DNA of 15,606 nt from Prolixibacteraceae bacterium (lineage in GTDB: Bacteria > Bacteroidota > Bacteroidia > Bacteroidales > Prolixibacteraceae): contig DPRM01000045.1 of NCBI GenBank assembly GCA_003537645.1, positions 31,088 through 46,693 on the forward strand, read 5' to 3'. The position numbers and the translations under genes are program-made. Numbering within the stretch: position 1 is the stretch's first letter; each line of letters opens with the position of its first letter. The notes beneath the pieces are model-generated. The model saw nothing but the letters and a program-made list of their open reading frames with translations, was not told the origin of the DNA and searched no databases. Positions 1 through 7,152 of this stretch are shown one piece after another.

Positions 1-1127
1 AAATCAGCAAGGAACGATCGCTGCTTCTGGCACAGAAAACTGTTACGAAAGTAAAGAAAATGAGGGCACAAGCCTGGATCACCTACATCAGTTTTGATTA
101 TGACATTCTGAAAGAAATAGTTCGCTTAGACCCATCGGCAAAAACAATGTACCTCAATGGAGATGTTGCTCCTGAACGTCTGAAAGCGGATGGAATATCC
201 GGAGCCGATTATCATTTTAATGTTTTCAGGAAAGACGACAACTGGATTGGCAAAGCGCGGAAAACCGGGATTGAAACAAACGTGTGGACTGTAAATGATC
301 CGTTGCTGATGGACTATTTTTTGGCCCGCGACATTGATTATATTACGACCGACGAACCGGAAACCTTGCTGAAAAGAGTAGCTGAAAAGGAACAAAATAA
401 GGGATGGAAACTGGTTTGGGCTGATGAATTTAACACCACCGGCCTGCCCGATTCGACCTTATGGAACTACGACACCCGCGGAAACACTTACGGTTGGGGA
501 AACAACGAAGCGCAATGGTACAATGTTGCCAATTTGCAAAATACGCAGCTTAGCGATGGAACTTTAAAAATTGTTGCCCGTCAGGAGCCAACTTCAGGCA
601 AAAAATATTCCTCCGGAAGGTTAACCACCAAAAGCAAAGGCGACTGGAAATACGGCAAGTTTGAAGTCAGGGCAAAACTGCCTACAGGAAAAGGTACATG
701 GCCTGCGATATGGATGTTGTCGTCGGACAATTCCTATGGCGGATGGCCCAAAAGTGGCGAAATTGACATTATGGAACACGTTGGATACGATCCCGACTCG
801 GTTCATTCAACGGTTCACACCCACAAATACAATCATGTAAAAGGCACGCAGGTAGGAAAGGCAATTGCATCGAAAACTGCTACTACCGAATTTCATGTTT
901 ATACCACCGAATGGGACGAAAATGAAATCAGGAGTTATGTGGATGGAGTTCTCTATTTTTCTTTTCAGAAAGAAAACAGCGGATTCGATGCATGGCCTTT
1001 CGACCAACCGTTTCATTTAATACTGAACCTTGCCATTGGTGGCGGTTGGGGCGGAAAGCACGGCATTGACGACAGCAAATTTCCGCACACACTTGAAGTT
1101 GATTACGTTCGGGTGTTTCAACGCTAA
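1..1127 (+). CDS. GDPD-GH16 fusion protein (5' end outside window)
   Basis: The reading frame is open from the first base (codons start at position 3), so the gene begins upstream; the ATG at 60 is internal. Counting from that ATG, residues 1-107 look like the C-terminal third of a glycerophosphodiester phosphodiesterase, with the typical VWTVND stretch (about 75-80) and the ending ITTDEPE (95-101). After a linker of only about 10 residues, 115-355 form a complete GH16 domain (DEF near 122, KGTWPAIWM at 211-219) with catalytic motif EIDIME: nucleophile E234, D236, acid/base E239. This ExDxxE form is the laminarinase (beta-1,3 or mixed beta-glucan) type. The protein ends with the GH16 domain and has no T9SS sorting domain, unlike the next gene. 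The GDPD active-site residues lie outside the window, so that activity cannot be judged. The GH16 call is firm; the GDPD call rests on the C-terminal motifs. Confidence 0.9.
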   Translation, partial: ISKERSLLLAQKTVTKVKKMRAQAWITYISFDYDILKEIVRLDPSAKTMYLNGDVAPERLKADGISGADYHFNVFRKDDNWIGKARKTGIETNVWTVNDPLLMDYFLARDIDYITTDEPETLLKRVAEKEQNKGWKLVWADEFNTTGLPDSTLWNYDTRGNTYGWGNNEAQWYNVANLQNTQLSDGTLKIVARQEPTSGKKYSSGRLTTKSKGDWKYGKFEVRAKLPTGKGTWPAIWMLSSDNSYGGWPKSGEIDIMEHVGYDPDSVHSTVHTHKYNHVKGTQVGKAIASKTATTEFHVYTTEWDENEIRSYVDGVLYFSFQKENSGFDAWPFDQPFHLILNLAIGGGWGGKHGIDDSKFPHTLEVDYVRVFQR

Positions 1128-1159
1128 ACCATGATCGCCTGAAATTTATTTTCGGCATG

Positions 1160-1189
1160 TTGTCAGCATGGGTATTCTTCCTAAATTTG
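1160..1189 (+). promoter_or_regulatory. Bacteroidota-type promoter of the second GH16 gene
   Basis: TTG at 1160-1162 is followed by a 19-bp spacer and TAAATTTG at 1182-1189. This matches the primary-sigma consensus of Bacteroidota, TTG about 19 bp before TAnnTTTG. Transcription would start near 1195, giving a leader of about 20 bases. It lets the downstream GH16 gene be expressed independently of the fusion gene 87 bp upstream. Confidence 0.6.
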
Positions 1190-1214
1190 GCAGACTAAAC
1201 CGAAACACAACAAG

Positions 1215-2954
1215 ATGAAAAAACTAATCCTTTCCCTTTTTATTTTTTGTATTGTTATCCAAGCCTATTCGCAAAAATACGTTCAGGTGTGGGGCGACGA
1301 ATTCAACACTCCCGGTTTGCCCGACAGTACAAAATGGGATTACGAAGTGGGCAAAATACGCAATGCCGAATTGCAGTATTACACCTATAAACGCAGCGAG
1401 AATGCCCGTATTCAGGATACAGTTCTGATTATTGAAGCGCGCAAGGAAGCTTTTCAGGGAGCAAGCTATACTTCGGCAAGTCTGGTATCGAGGTACAAAG
1501 GCGACTGGCTGTATGGCAAATTTGAAATCAGGGCCAAAGTTCCAACCGGAAAAGGTACCTGGCCGGCAATTTGGATGATGCCAACCAACAGCGAATACGG
1601 TGGATGGCCAAAAAGCGGCGAAATGGACATCATGGAATATGTGGGAATGAATGCGAACAATTTGTACTACACTGCTCATTTTGAAGGAACAAATGGTACC
1701 GGGCATCAGAGTTCGGGCATCCAAACCTCTTACAACCAACCTTACACGAAGTTTATCACTTTTACTTTTATTTGGTCGCCAACCAAATTGGAATGGTATG
1801 CCGACGGAGTAAAAAAATACACTTATAACAAACCAACAGGTGACTATAGAGTTTGGCCGTTCGATAAGATGTTTTACATGATCCTGAACCTTGCTTATGG
1901 TGGTAGCTGGGGCGCGCAGCAAGGAATTGACGATACAAAACTGCCTCACAAATTCTACATCGATTACGTAAGAATTTATCAGCTTCAGGAATCGGAAGGA
2001 CCATTTTCGCTGAATATTGAGCCAGCTTCAGGAGGAACAATTGATGTATCTCCCAAAATGGAATCATATCCTGAAGGAACAATGGTTACACTTACAGCTA
2101 AACCTGCCGAAGGCTATGAATTTGATAAATGGCTGCACCTCGGTTCGGCCAATCCGATGAAGCTTGAGGTTGCAAAAGACATGACTTTGATCCCGGTTTT
2201 TAAAAAGAAAAACGAGATTATTATAAATGGCGATTTCAGCCAGGGAATGAAAAACTGGGGGAACTGGTATTTCCAAAGTACACAATGGAAAGCTACCGGA
2301 ACCGTTGTTGACGGTGTGTATAAAATTAATGTAACACAGCCCGGTACAGCCTATTGGCACATTGTCGATCAGCAATTGGGAATTCCGTTGGTGAAAGACG
2401 TCACTTATCTCATTACTTTCGACGCATGGGCCGACAATCCGAATTCGATGGATGTTTTCCTGTCGAAAAACCACTCAGACTATGGGAATTACTATTCAAC
2501 CGTGAAAGCTGTAACCGCAACAAAACAGCAATTTTCGTGGACAGTAAAAATGGCGCAGGCAAGCGATCCCAACTGTCGCTTCGGTTTTGGAATAGGCAAG
2601 TTTTCAGGCAATATTTACCTCGATAATGTTAGCATCGAAAAAGTAGTAACAACTGGCAACGAACAGATTAGCGAAATGCAGGATGATCTGTTTCAGCTTT
2701 TTCCCAATCCGGCCAATGACTATCTCGGAATTACCAATACAACAAGCAGAACTTTGCAGCCAACAATTAAGTTGTACAATCTTCAGGGGCAACTCATATC
2801 AAATTTGTGGGAGAACAAACCAATTGCCGCCGGTCAGCAAATTAGGGTAAATCTGGTTGATGGTGAAGTTGCAAACGGCATTTACTTCCTCAACATTTCG
2901 ACTTCTGAAAATTCCACAACCAAAAAGTTAATCATTAGCAGAACAAGCAATTAG
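1215..2954 (+). CDS. secreted multidomain GH16 beta-glucanase with T9SS sorting domain
   Basis: Predicted endo-beta-1,3(-1,4)-glucanase of 579 residues, exported by the T9SS. Residues 1-20 are a signal peptide ending AYSQ. Residues 22-257 are GH16 with catalytic motif EMDIME (E136, D138, E141), flanked by KGTWPAIWMM and GGWPKSGE. Residues about 263-331 resemble an InlB-like bacterial repeat domain (EGTMVTLTAKPAEGYEFDKW). Residues about 333-477 look like a CBM4/9-type beta-sandwich, starting INGDFSQGMKNW and ending IYLDNVSIEKV. Residues about 492-576 are a type A T9SS sorting domain (LFPNPANDY, GIYFLNI, KKLIISR). The ATG follows a good promoter and begins the signal peptide directly. The gene is a close relative of the upstream GH16 domain but differs in export route and accessory domains. 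It ends 4 bp from a convergent gene, with no separate terminator. Laminarin-like substrate is inferred from the family. Confidence 0.92.
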   Translation: MKKLILSLFIFCIVIQAYSQKYVQVWGDEFNTPGLPDSTKWDYEVGKIRNAELQYYTYKRSENARIQDTVLIIEARKEAFQGASYTSASLVSRYKGDWLYGKFEIRAKVPTGKGTWPAIWMMPTNSEYGGWPKSGEMDIMEYVGMNANNLYYTAHFEGTNGTGHQSSGIQTSYNQPYTKFITFTFIWSPTKLEWYADGVKKYTYNKPTGDYRVWPFDKMFYMILNLAYGGSWGAQQGIDDTKLPHKFYIDYVRIYQLQESEGPFSLNIEPASGGTIDVSPKMESYPEGTMVTLTAKPAEGYEFDKWLHLGSANPMKLEVAKDMTLIPVFKKKNEIIINGDFSQGMKNWGNWYFQSTQWKATGTVVDGVYKINVTQPGTAYWHIVDQQLGIPLVKDVTYLITFDAWADNPNSMDVFLSKNHSDYGNYYSTVKAVTATKQQFSWTVKMAQASDPNCRFGFGIGKFSGNIYLDNVSIEKVVTTGNEQISEMQDDLFQLFPNPANDYLGITNTTSRTLQPTIKLYNLQGQLISNLWENKPIAAGQQIRVNLVDGEVANGIYFLNISTSENSTTKKLIISRTSN

Positions 2955-2958
2955 CACC

Positions 2959-4713
2959 CTAATTCAGCAAAATTACTTTCCTGATAGTTTTTTCTGAATT
3001 GCTGATCAGCCTAAGAAAATAGACTCCTGACACTAATCCGGCTCCGAAGGTGAAATGGTGGATTCCCTGCTCTATCGGGCCATCGGCGAGGGTTTTCACC
3101 AGAACGCCATCTGTTGAAAAGGCCGATACATTTACCATTTGCTTTTCCGACACTGAAAGACTGACTTGCACTTCGGCATTGGCCGGATTCGGGAAAACAT
3201 TCAATTCAAATTTTCCTGAAGGCTGCATGTTTGAAAAGGTACTTCGTTCCGAAACAAACACAAACTGGGGTGTTTCGGTTAATTTCAACTCAATTTTATC
3301 GTCAGTAATAATGGGATTGATCGTATCGCCATCCATATCAGTATCGGCAGGTAAAACAGCATAAGCCGATTTAATCTGAAATCCGGGAACAAACTGGTAA
3401 TTGGTTTGCGCTCCACTGTCGGTATTCGACCCGGTTTTGCGTGTCCAAAGTGCAAATACTTTTTCTGAATTCGCAGGATTGGTAAATTCGATGCAGTAAA
3501 TTTCGTTGTTTCCTGAAAGTTGTTTGTACGAAACAGTTTTAGTGTATTCGCATTTTCCCAGCACATTTTGCATGGTTGCCAAATAGTAGTACGATTTCTT
3601 TTTGGCATACTTCGTGGCTTTGTCGGTCAACAAACCACTCGACGAATATTGAAGGATATCTTTACTGTTTCCATCGGTATCCATAAACAAAAAAGCCTTT
3701 TCGAAACCAAGCTTAAGCAATACAAGATAAGATCGAAGAATATAATTGGCCTGTTGTTGATTAGGTGCGTAAGTATATGAATGTTTGTTGTCGGGCGCCA
3801 GATAGGTATCCCAGCCAAATTCGGTCATCCAAACCGGAATATCAGGCAAAACACGGTTTTTCCACCTGAAAAAATTGCGGTATTTTACTTCGTAGCCGTA
3901 CTTTTCGTTTTCAGGAGAATAAGCATTGGCAAGGTCGCTGCAATAGTGGTGAACATTCAAAACATCAAACGGAACGCGGCCTCCGGAAGCTTTCAGCACA
4001 TTGTTCACATAAACAGTATCCGACGAAGCCATTCCGGCCAGTACATGTTTGGCATCCGGATCAACCGATTTAATTCCCAGCAAAGGGTGATCAGCATCGG
4101 TTTGAACTCCAAAACCATCGTGCACCGCATTGCAGTATTTGGCGTAACTGGCTGCTGTCCAAAGTGGCGATTTCCAGGTATAGTCAGGTTCATTGTCATC
4201 CTCGTAATATTTTATCATGTTCAGTCCGCTTGCTTTGTCGGCAGTTTCGAGCAACGAAGTGTTTATCTTTTTCGAGCCGTAACGGGCGACCAACTGCCCA
4301 ATAAACTCAAGGCGTTCCATATAATCAGATGCATTGGTGCCAGTTCCTGAATTATTTGGAATAGGCGAAGTTCCCACCCATGAAGGTTTTCCCAACACAT
4401 CAATCAACACGTTGATTCCGTATTTACGGCATTCGTTCATAAACAAATTATGATCGGGCCAGGTGTAGCCCTGAGGTTGTGTGGTAATGTTATCCCATTT
4501 GTAATAATTATTGGCAGCTTCGTAATGCGACCAATCGTGGTATTCACGAATCCATTTCACACATTTCGACAAATCGGCCAGATATTTATTGTCATAAGCC
4601 GCCACATTGGTGTTGATTCCAATGTAATCGGACATGGTAATTTTGGGCGTATTTTGGGACTGACTAAAATTGGATACCAGCAGAAATGTTATCAGGAATA
4701 GAATTGATTTCAT
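2959..4713 (-). CDS. secreted clan GH-A glycoside hydrolase with T9SS sorting domain
   Basis: A 584-residue secreted hydrolase. Residues 1-20 are a signal peptide ending FSQSQ. Residues about 28-385 read as a (beta/alpha)8 barrel of clan GH-A: the acid/base is likely E175 in EDDNEP (the NEP end of strand 4) and the nucleophile E298 in WMTEFGWD (strand 7). The segment VLNVHHY (251-257) fits an active-site strand between them. Residues about 400-490 look like the beta-sandwich that often follows such barrels, with an acidic Asp-rich loop at 457-463 (DTDMDGD). Residues about 505-584 are a type A T9SS sorting domain (VFPNPANAE, GVYFLRL, RKVILLN). I cannot place the family with certainty: GH39-like and the newer beta-1,3-glucanase families GH157/GH158 are candidates, and the GH16 neighbours favour a beta-glucanase. 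It is divergent from the isomerase-like gene and shares a 225-bp regulatory region with it. Confidence 0.85.
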   Translation of the reverse strand: MKSILFLITFLLVSNFSQSQNTPKITMSDYIGINTNVAAYDNKYLADLSKCVKWIREYHDWSHYEAANNYYKWDNITTQPQGYTWPDHNLFMNECRKYGINVLIDVLGKPSWVGTSPIPNNSGTGTNASDYMERLEFIGQLVARYGSKKINTSLLETADKASGLNMIKYYEDDNEPDYTWKSPLWTAASYAKYCNAVHDGFGVQTDADHPLLGIKSVDPDAKHVLAGMASSDTVYVNNVLKASGGRVPFDVLNVHHYCSDLANAYSPENEKYGYEVKYRNFFRWKNRVLPDIPVWMTEFGWDTYLAPDNKHSYTYAPNQQQANYILRSYLVLLKLGFEKAFLFMDTDGNSKDILQYSSSGLLTDKATKYAKKKSYYYLATMQNVLGKCEYTKTVSYKQLSGNNEIYCIEFTNPANSEKVFALWTRKTGSNTDSGAQTNYQFVPGFQIKSAYAVLPADTDMDGDTINPIITDDKIELKLTETPQFVFVSERSTFSNMQPSGKFELNVFPNPANAEVQVSLSVSEKQMVNVSAFSTDGVLVKTLADGPIEQGIHHFTFGAGLVSGVYFLRLISNSEKTIRKVILLN

Positions 4714-4720
4714 GGTCGGG

Positions 4721-4739
4721 TTTGGTTAAGCGAACCAAA
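4721..4739. promoter_or_regulatory. inverted repeat over the leader of the GH-A gene
   Basis: TTTGGTT-AAGCG-AACCAAA is a perfect 7-bp inverted repeat with a 5-base centre. It lies 8 bp upstream of the minus-strand start codon and overlaps the candidate -7 element. It could be an operator or a small leader hairpin. Confidence 0.45.
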
Positions 4740-4743
4740 GATA
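4736..4743 (-). promoter_or_regulatory. candidate -7 promoter element of the GH-A gene
   Basis: Read on the minus strand this is TATCTTTG, an exact match to the Bacteroidota TAnnTTTG box, placed about 22 bp before the start codon. I found no TTG at the expected upstream spacing, so the promoter is weak or activator-dependent, or the match is chance in AT-rich DNA. Confidence 0.35.
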
Positions 4744-4835
4744 AAATTTTTGAAGTGCCGGTATTGAAATTGCCAAAGCAAAACAATGGTAAATTCCCAT
4801 TTTGAGCCTACCAAGCTCGTTCGTTCGAACCTGAA

Positions 4836-4873
4836 ACTATTAAAATCGTCAACACACTGACGATTTTAATAGT
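4836..4873. promoter_or_regulatory. perfect 16-bp inverted repeat, probable operator (site 1)
   Basis: Left arm ACTATTAAAATCGTCA (4836-4851), six-base centre ACACAC, right arm TGACGATTTTAATAGT (4858-4873): all 16 pairs match. It sits between two divergent genes, so an intrinsic terminator is unlikely; the AT-rich stem also lacks a following T tract. The core TCGTCA-N6-TGACGA recurs in the adjacent dyad 32 bp downstream. The CGTCA-N6-TGACG geometry resembles half-site spacing of CRP/FNR-family regulators, but the regulator is unknown. Confidence 0.6.
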
Positions 4874-4900
4874 AATTTCGTCAATACAATGACGGAATTA
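4873..4900. promoter_or_regulatory. imperfect 11-bp inverted repeat, probable operator (site 2)
   Basis: Left arm TAATTTCGTCA (4873-4883), six-base centre ATACAA, right arm TGACGGAATTA (4890-4900). Ten of 11 positions pair and the exception would be G-U in RNA. It shares the TCGTCA-N6-TGACG core with site 1 and abuts it, with dyad centres 32 bp apart. It ends 38 bp before the start codon of the isomerase-like gene, a position suited to promoter control. Confidence 0.55.
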
Positions 4901-4938
4901 ACAGCTTCAATTCTATAATTTTTAAAAATCTTCCGAAT

Positions 4939-5838
4939 ATGAACCGAAATCGCAAGTGCCGATCGTGGAAAAGTGTTATCGTTATATTTCTGGCAGTCAG
5001 TTTTCATTTAGGCGCATTCGCGCAGCAAAAACTTCCAACGAAATTAAAGACCAGCCTGAATGCCTATTCATTTAATGGTCCGCTGATGAAAGGCGAAATG
5101 AATCTGGATGATCTATTGGATTATTGCGCTGCCAATCAATTTGAGGCTGTCGACATTACCGCCTATTATTTCCCAGGTTATCCTGAAGTTCCATCGGATG
5201 AATATTTATACCACATCAAACAAAAGGCATTTTTGCTTGGGCTTGAAATCAGCGGAACCGGTGTACGAAATGACTTTACCGATCCAGATCCGGACAAACG
5301 AAAAGCAAGCGTTGAGTTGGTGAAAAATTGGATCATCGCATCTGAAAAACTGGGAATTCCAGTTATTCGGGTTTTCTCCGGAACGGCTGATGTTAAAGAC
5401 ATCCCTCGCGAAAAAGTGGTTGATTATATGATCGACGACCTGAAAGAATGTGTTGAATTTGGAAAAGCTCATGGGGTTGTGGTTGGCATTCAAAACCACC
5501 ACGATTTTCTTAAGACTGCCAATCAGACCATTGAAATCATCAAACGCGTTAATTCCAACTGGTTCGGATTGATTCTGGATATTGGCAGCTTTCGAACCGA
5601 TCCGTACAAGGAAATAGAAAAGACAATTCCTTACGCAGTAAGCTGGCAATTAAAAGAAAACCTGTATGTGAATGGAATCGAGCAAAAAACCGACCTGAAC
5701 AAACTGATGAAGATTATTCAGCAATCGGGTTATCGTGGATATATTCCGCTGGAAACACTGGGTGTAGGAGATCCAAAAGTGAAAGTTGCAGGTTTCCTGA
5801 AAGAAATAAGGGCAGCTATGAATGAAATTGGTGAATAA
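4939..5838 (+). CDS. exported sugar phosphate isomerase/epimerase-like TIM-barrel protein
   Basis: A 299-residue protein of the AP-endonuclease-2/xylose-isomerase-like TIM-barrel superfamily. Residues 1-29 form a signal peptide (basic start, hydrophobic VIVIFLAVSF, cleavage near AFAQ), so it acts outside the cytoplasm. Barrel landmarks are AVDITAYYFPGYP (70-82), VIRVFSG (142-148), GIQNHHDF (183-190), LILDIGSF (211-218), WQLKENLY (236-243) and PLETLG (270-275). Likely metal-site positions are Q185, D214, Q237 and E272; typical members have Glu and His where Q185 and Q237 stand. Phosphorylated sugars are not expected in the periplasm, so the usual family name is probably misleading. In Bacteroides, relatives act with DUF1080 and Gfo/Idh/MocA proteins in oxidative glycoside cleavage, and both partners are present further right. 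The exact reaction is not determinable here. Confidence 0.85.
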   Translation: MNRNRKCRSWKSVIVIFLAVSFHLGAFAQQKLPTKLKTSLNAYSFNGPLMKGEMNLDDLLDYCAANQFEAVDITAYYFPGYPEVPSDEYLYHIKQKAFLLGLEISGTGVRNDFTDPDPDKRKASVELVKNWIIASEKLGIPVIRVFSGTADVKDIPREKVVDYMIDDLKECVEFGKAHGVVVGIQNHHDFLKTANQTIEIIKRVNSNWFGLILDIGSFRTDPYKEIEKTIPYAVSWQLKENLYVNGIEQKTDLNKLMKIIQQSGYRGYIPLETLGVGDPKVKVAGFLKEIRAAMNEIGE

Positions 5839-5861
5839 CCAGTAACTGTTAAAGAACTCTT

Positions 5862-5887
5862 AAAGTTTAGTTAAGCATTAAACCTTT
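5862..5887 (+). terminator. weak AT-rich hairpin after the isomerase-like gene
   Basis: AAAGTTTA (5862-5869) can pair with TAAACCTTT (5879-5887) with one bulged C, followed by TATTTTC. It lies 24 bp after the stop codon. The stem is AT-rich and short, so it may be a weak terminator or chance. I see no convincing promoter box in the remaining leader of the next gene. Confidence 0.25.
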
Positions 5888-5956
5888 TATTTTCAGATCT
5901 ATCCAAAGTGTAATTTCAATAAAGTTTCAGAAAACAGATTTTAAAAATTAGAAATT

Positions 5957-6442
5957 ATGAAAACAAAAATTTTAATGCTTGTAGTATTGATGAGTATGTC
6001 GGTTGTCATGTTTGCGCAACCAATTAATCGGGAAGGTAAGAAATCCTTTATCGAACGAGATAAGGTCTTGCTCATGAATGACGGACAAAGAGACCCTATG
6101 AACGGATTGAATTTGACCGATGCACAAAAAGAAGCCTTTAAACAAAGTATGCTTGCCGTGCAAAAACAGTTACAACCTATCCGCAATGAATTGGGTGAGG
6201 CAGAGGCCCGACAGAAAACATTGACAACAGTTGAAAAACCAGACTTGGGAGCCATCAACAAAAACATCGAAAAAATTGGTGCATTAAAAGTCGAGATGGC
6301 CAAAATACAGGCAAAACACCGGCTTGAAATGCGTGCCCAACTTACCGACGAACAACGCCTGAAGTTTGATCTCCACAAAGGGAAAATGATGCATAACAGA
6401 GGTCAGCGAGAAATGAAACGCGGCCCGGGAATGCGCGGATAA
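5957..6442 (+). CDS. Spy/CpxP-like periplasmic protein with LTxxQ motifs
   Basis: A small exported protein of 161 residues. Residues 1-21 are a signal peptide (LMLVVLMSMSVVMFAQ). The mature part is strongly helical and charged, with two LTxxQ motifs: LTDAQ at 53-57 and LTDEQ at 129-133, the second followed by RLKFDLH. These paired motifs about 76 residues apart are the hallmark of the Spy/CpxP group, periplasmic helical proteins linked to envelope stress and, for Spy, chaperone activity. The C-terminus is rich in Arg, Met and Gly. Such proteins often sit beside ECF sigma factor genes in Bacteroidota, as here, but a strong terminator separates the two. Whether it takes part in the PUL is unknown. 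Confidence 0.75.
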   Translation: MKTKILMLVVLMSMSVVMFAQPINREGKKSFIERDKVLLMNDGQRDPMNGLNLTDAQKEAFKQSMLAVQKQLQPIRNELGEAEARQKTLTTVEKPDLGAINKNIEKIGALKVEMAKIQAKHRLEMRAQLTDEQRLKFDLHKGKMMHNRGQREMKRGPGMRG

Positions 6443-6466
6443 AAAGATTTATAAGTACAAAAAACC

Positions 6467-6510
6467 AGGCTGCCTAAAGATTTTTTCTGAAAGGCAGCCT
6501 TTCTTTTTTT
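6467..6510 (+). terminator. intrinsic terminator after the Spy-like gene
   Basis: AGGCTGCCT (6467-6475) pairs perfectly with AGGCAGCCT (6492-6500) and is followed at once by TTCTTTTTTT. The GC-rich 9-bp stem plus T tract is a classical Rho-independent terminator, 24 bp after the stop codon. It separates the Spy-like gene from the sigma factor gene, whose promoter must lie in the following 50 bp; TACTTTG near 6519 is a one-base-short relative of the -7 box. Confidence 0.88.
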
Positions 6511-6561
6511 ATTTCTTTACTTTGTTGACTACTCTGGAGTTCTCAAAAGCAAAACCAATCC

Positions 6562-7140
6562 GTGGAAAAACTCTTGCATACCGAAAAGGAATTAGTCACA
6601 AAGCTCAAAGAAGGTGATTCGTTTGCCTTCGAGGTGCTTTTTTACAAATACCGGAATAAGGTGAAAGGGTTTGCCGTTAAATTGGTTCCAACCCAGGTCG
6701 ATCCTGAAGAAATTGTACAGGAAGTGTTTGTGAAACTATGGCTCAAAAAAGAGTTCATCAATCCTGATAAAGATTTTCAACCTTACCTGTTTTCCATTGC
6801 TAAAAATTTGATTCTCGATCACCTGAAATCGGCAGTAAATCGTAAACTTTATTTTGTGGGTGAACATTTCCAGAATGATTTACTTGTTGATGAGGAATTG
6901 GATTATTTGATGCCTGAAGATGCCGAGGAAAAATTAGAAAAGTTGATTGACGAAATTCCGGAGCGACGACGCGAAATTTTTCGAATGAGTCGTTTCGAAG
7001 GACTGAGCTACAAACAAATTGCAGTAAGATTAAATATTTCAGAAAATACCGTTGACAGCCAAATCCGCAATGCACTTGCCTTTCTCCGGAAAGAATTCCG
7101 AAAATTTGTTGTGCTGGCATTTTTGTATTTTTTCCAATAA
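6562..7140 (+). CDS. ECF-type RNA polymerase sigma factor (PUL regulator)
   Basis: A 192-residue sigma-70 family ECF factor. Region 2 spans about 22-92, with FYKYRNKVKGFA and EEIVQEVFVKLW (core binding and -10 recognition). Region 4 spans about 123-177, with IPERRREIF and the helix-turn-helix GLSYKQIAVRLNISENTVDSQI (147-168). The C-terminal tail is hydrophobic (FVVLAFLYFFQ), common in Bacteroidota ECF factors. The start is GTG: an in-frame stop at 6526 leaves no upstream ATG, and no ATG lies early in the frame. Such factors are paired with a FecR-like anti-sigma and an STN-bearing SusC, both present downstream, and drive transcription of their susCD operon. Here the anti-sigma gene starts 780 bp later, after an intervening PIN-domain pair. 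Confidence 0.93.
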   Translation: MEKLLHTEKELVTKLKEGDSFAFEVLFYKYRNKVKGFAVKLVPTQVDPEEIVQEVFVKLWLKKEFINPDKDFQPYLFSIAKNLILDHLKSAVNRKLYFVGEHFQNDLLVDEELDYLMPEDAEEKLEKLIDEIPERRREIFRMSRFEGLSYKQIAVRLNISENTVDSQIRNALAFLRKEFRKFVVLAFLYFFQ

Positions 7141-7152
7141 ACACATACTAGA

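Noticed and set aside
60..62. ATG at 60 as the true start of the first gene
   Set aside because: The frame is open to the window edge and upstream codons continue the GDPD-like sequence, so this ATG is internal.
1224..1949. Minus-strand open frame of 241 codons
   Set aside because: It is antisense to a well-supported GH16 gene and its translation shows no domain or signal peptide.
2961..3000. AATTCAG...CTGAATT pairing as a terminator for the convergent genes
   Set aside because: The arms are only 7 bp with a 26-base loop inside coding sequence, and no T tract follows on either strand.
3781..4350. Plus-strand open frame of 189 codons
   Set aside because: It is antisense to the GH-A gene, whose translation carries clear motifs; the shadow frame has none.
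4836..4900. Tandem dyads as intrinsic terminators
   Set aside because: They lie between divergent genes, have AT-rich stems and no following T tract.
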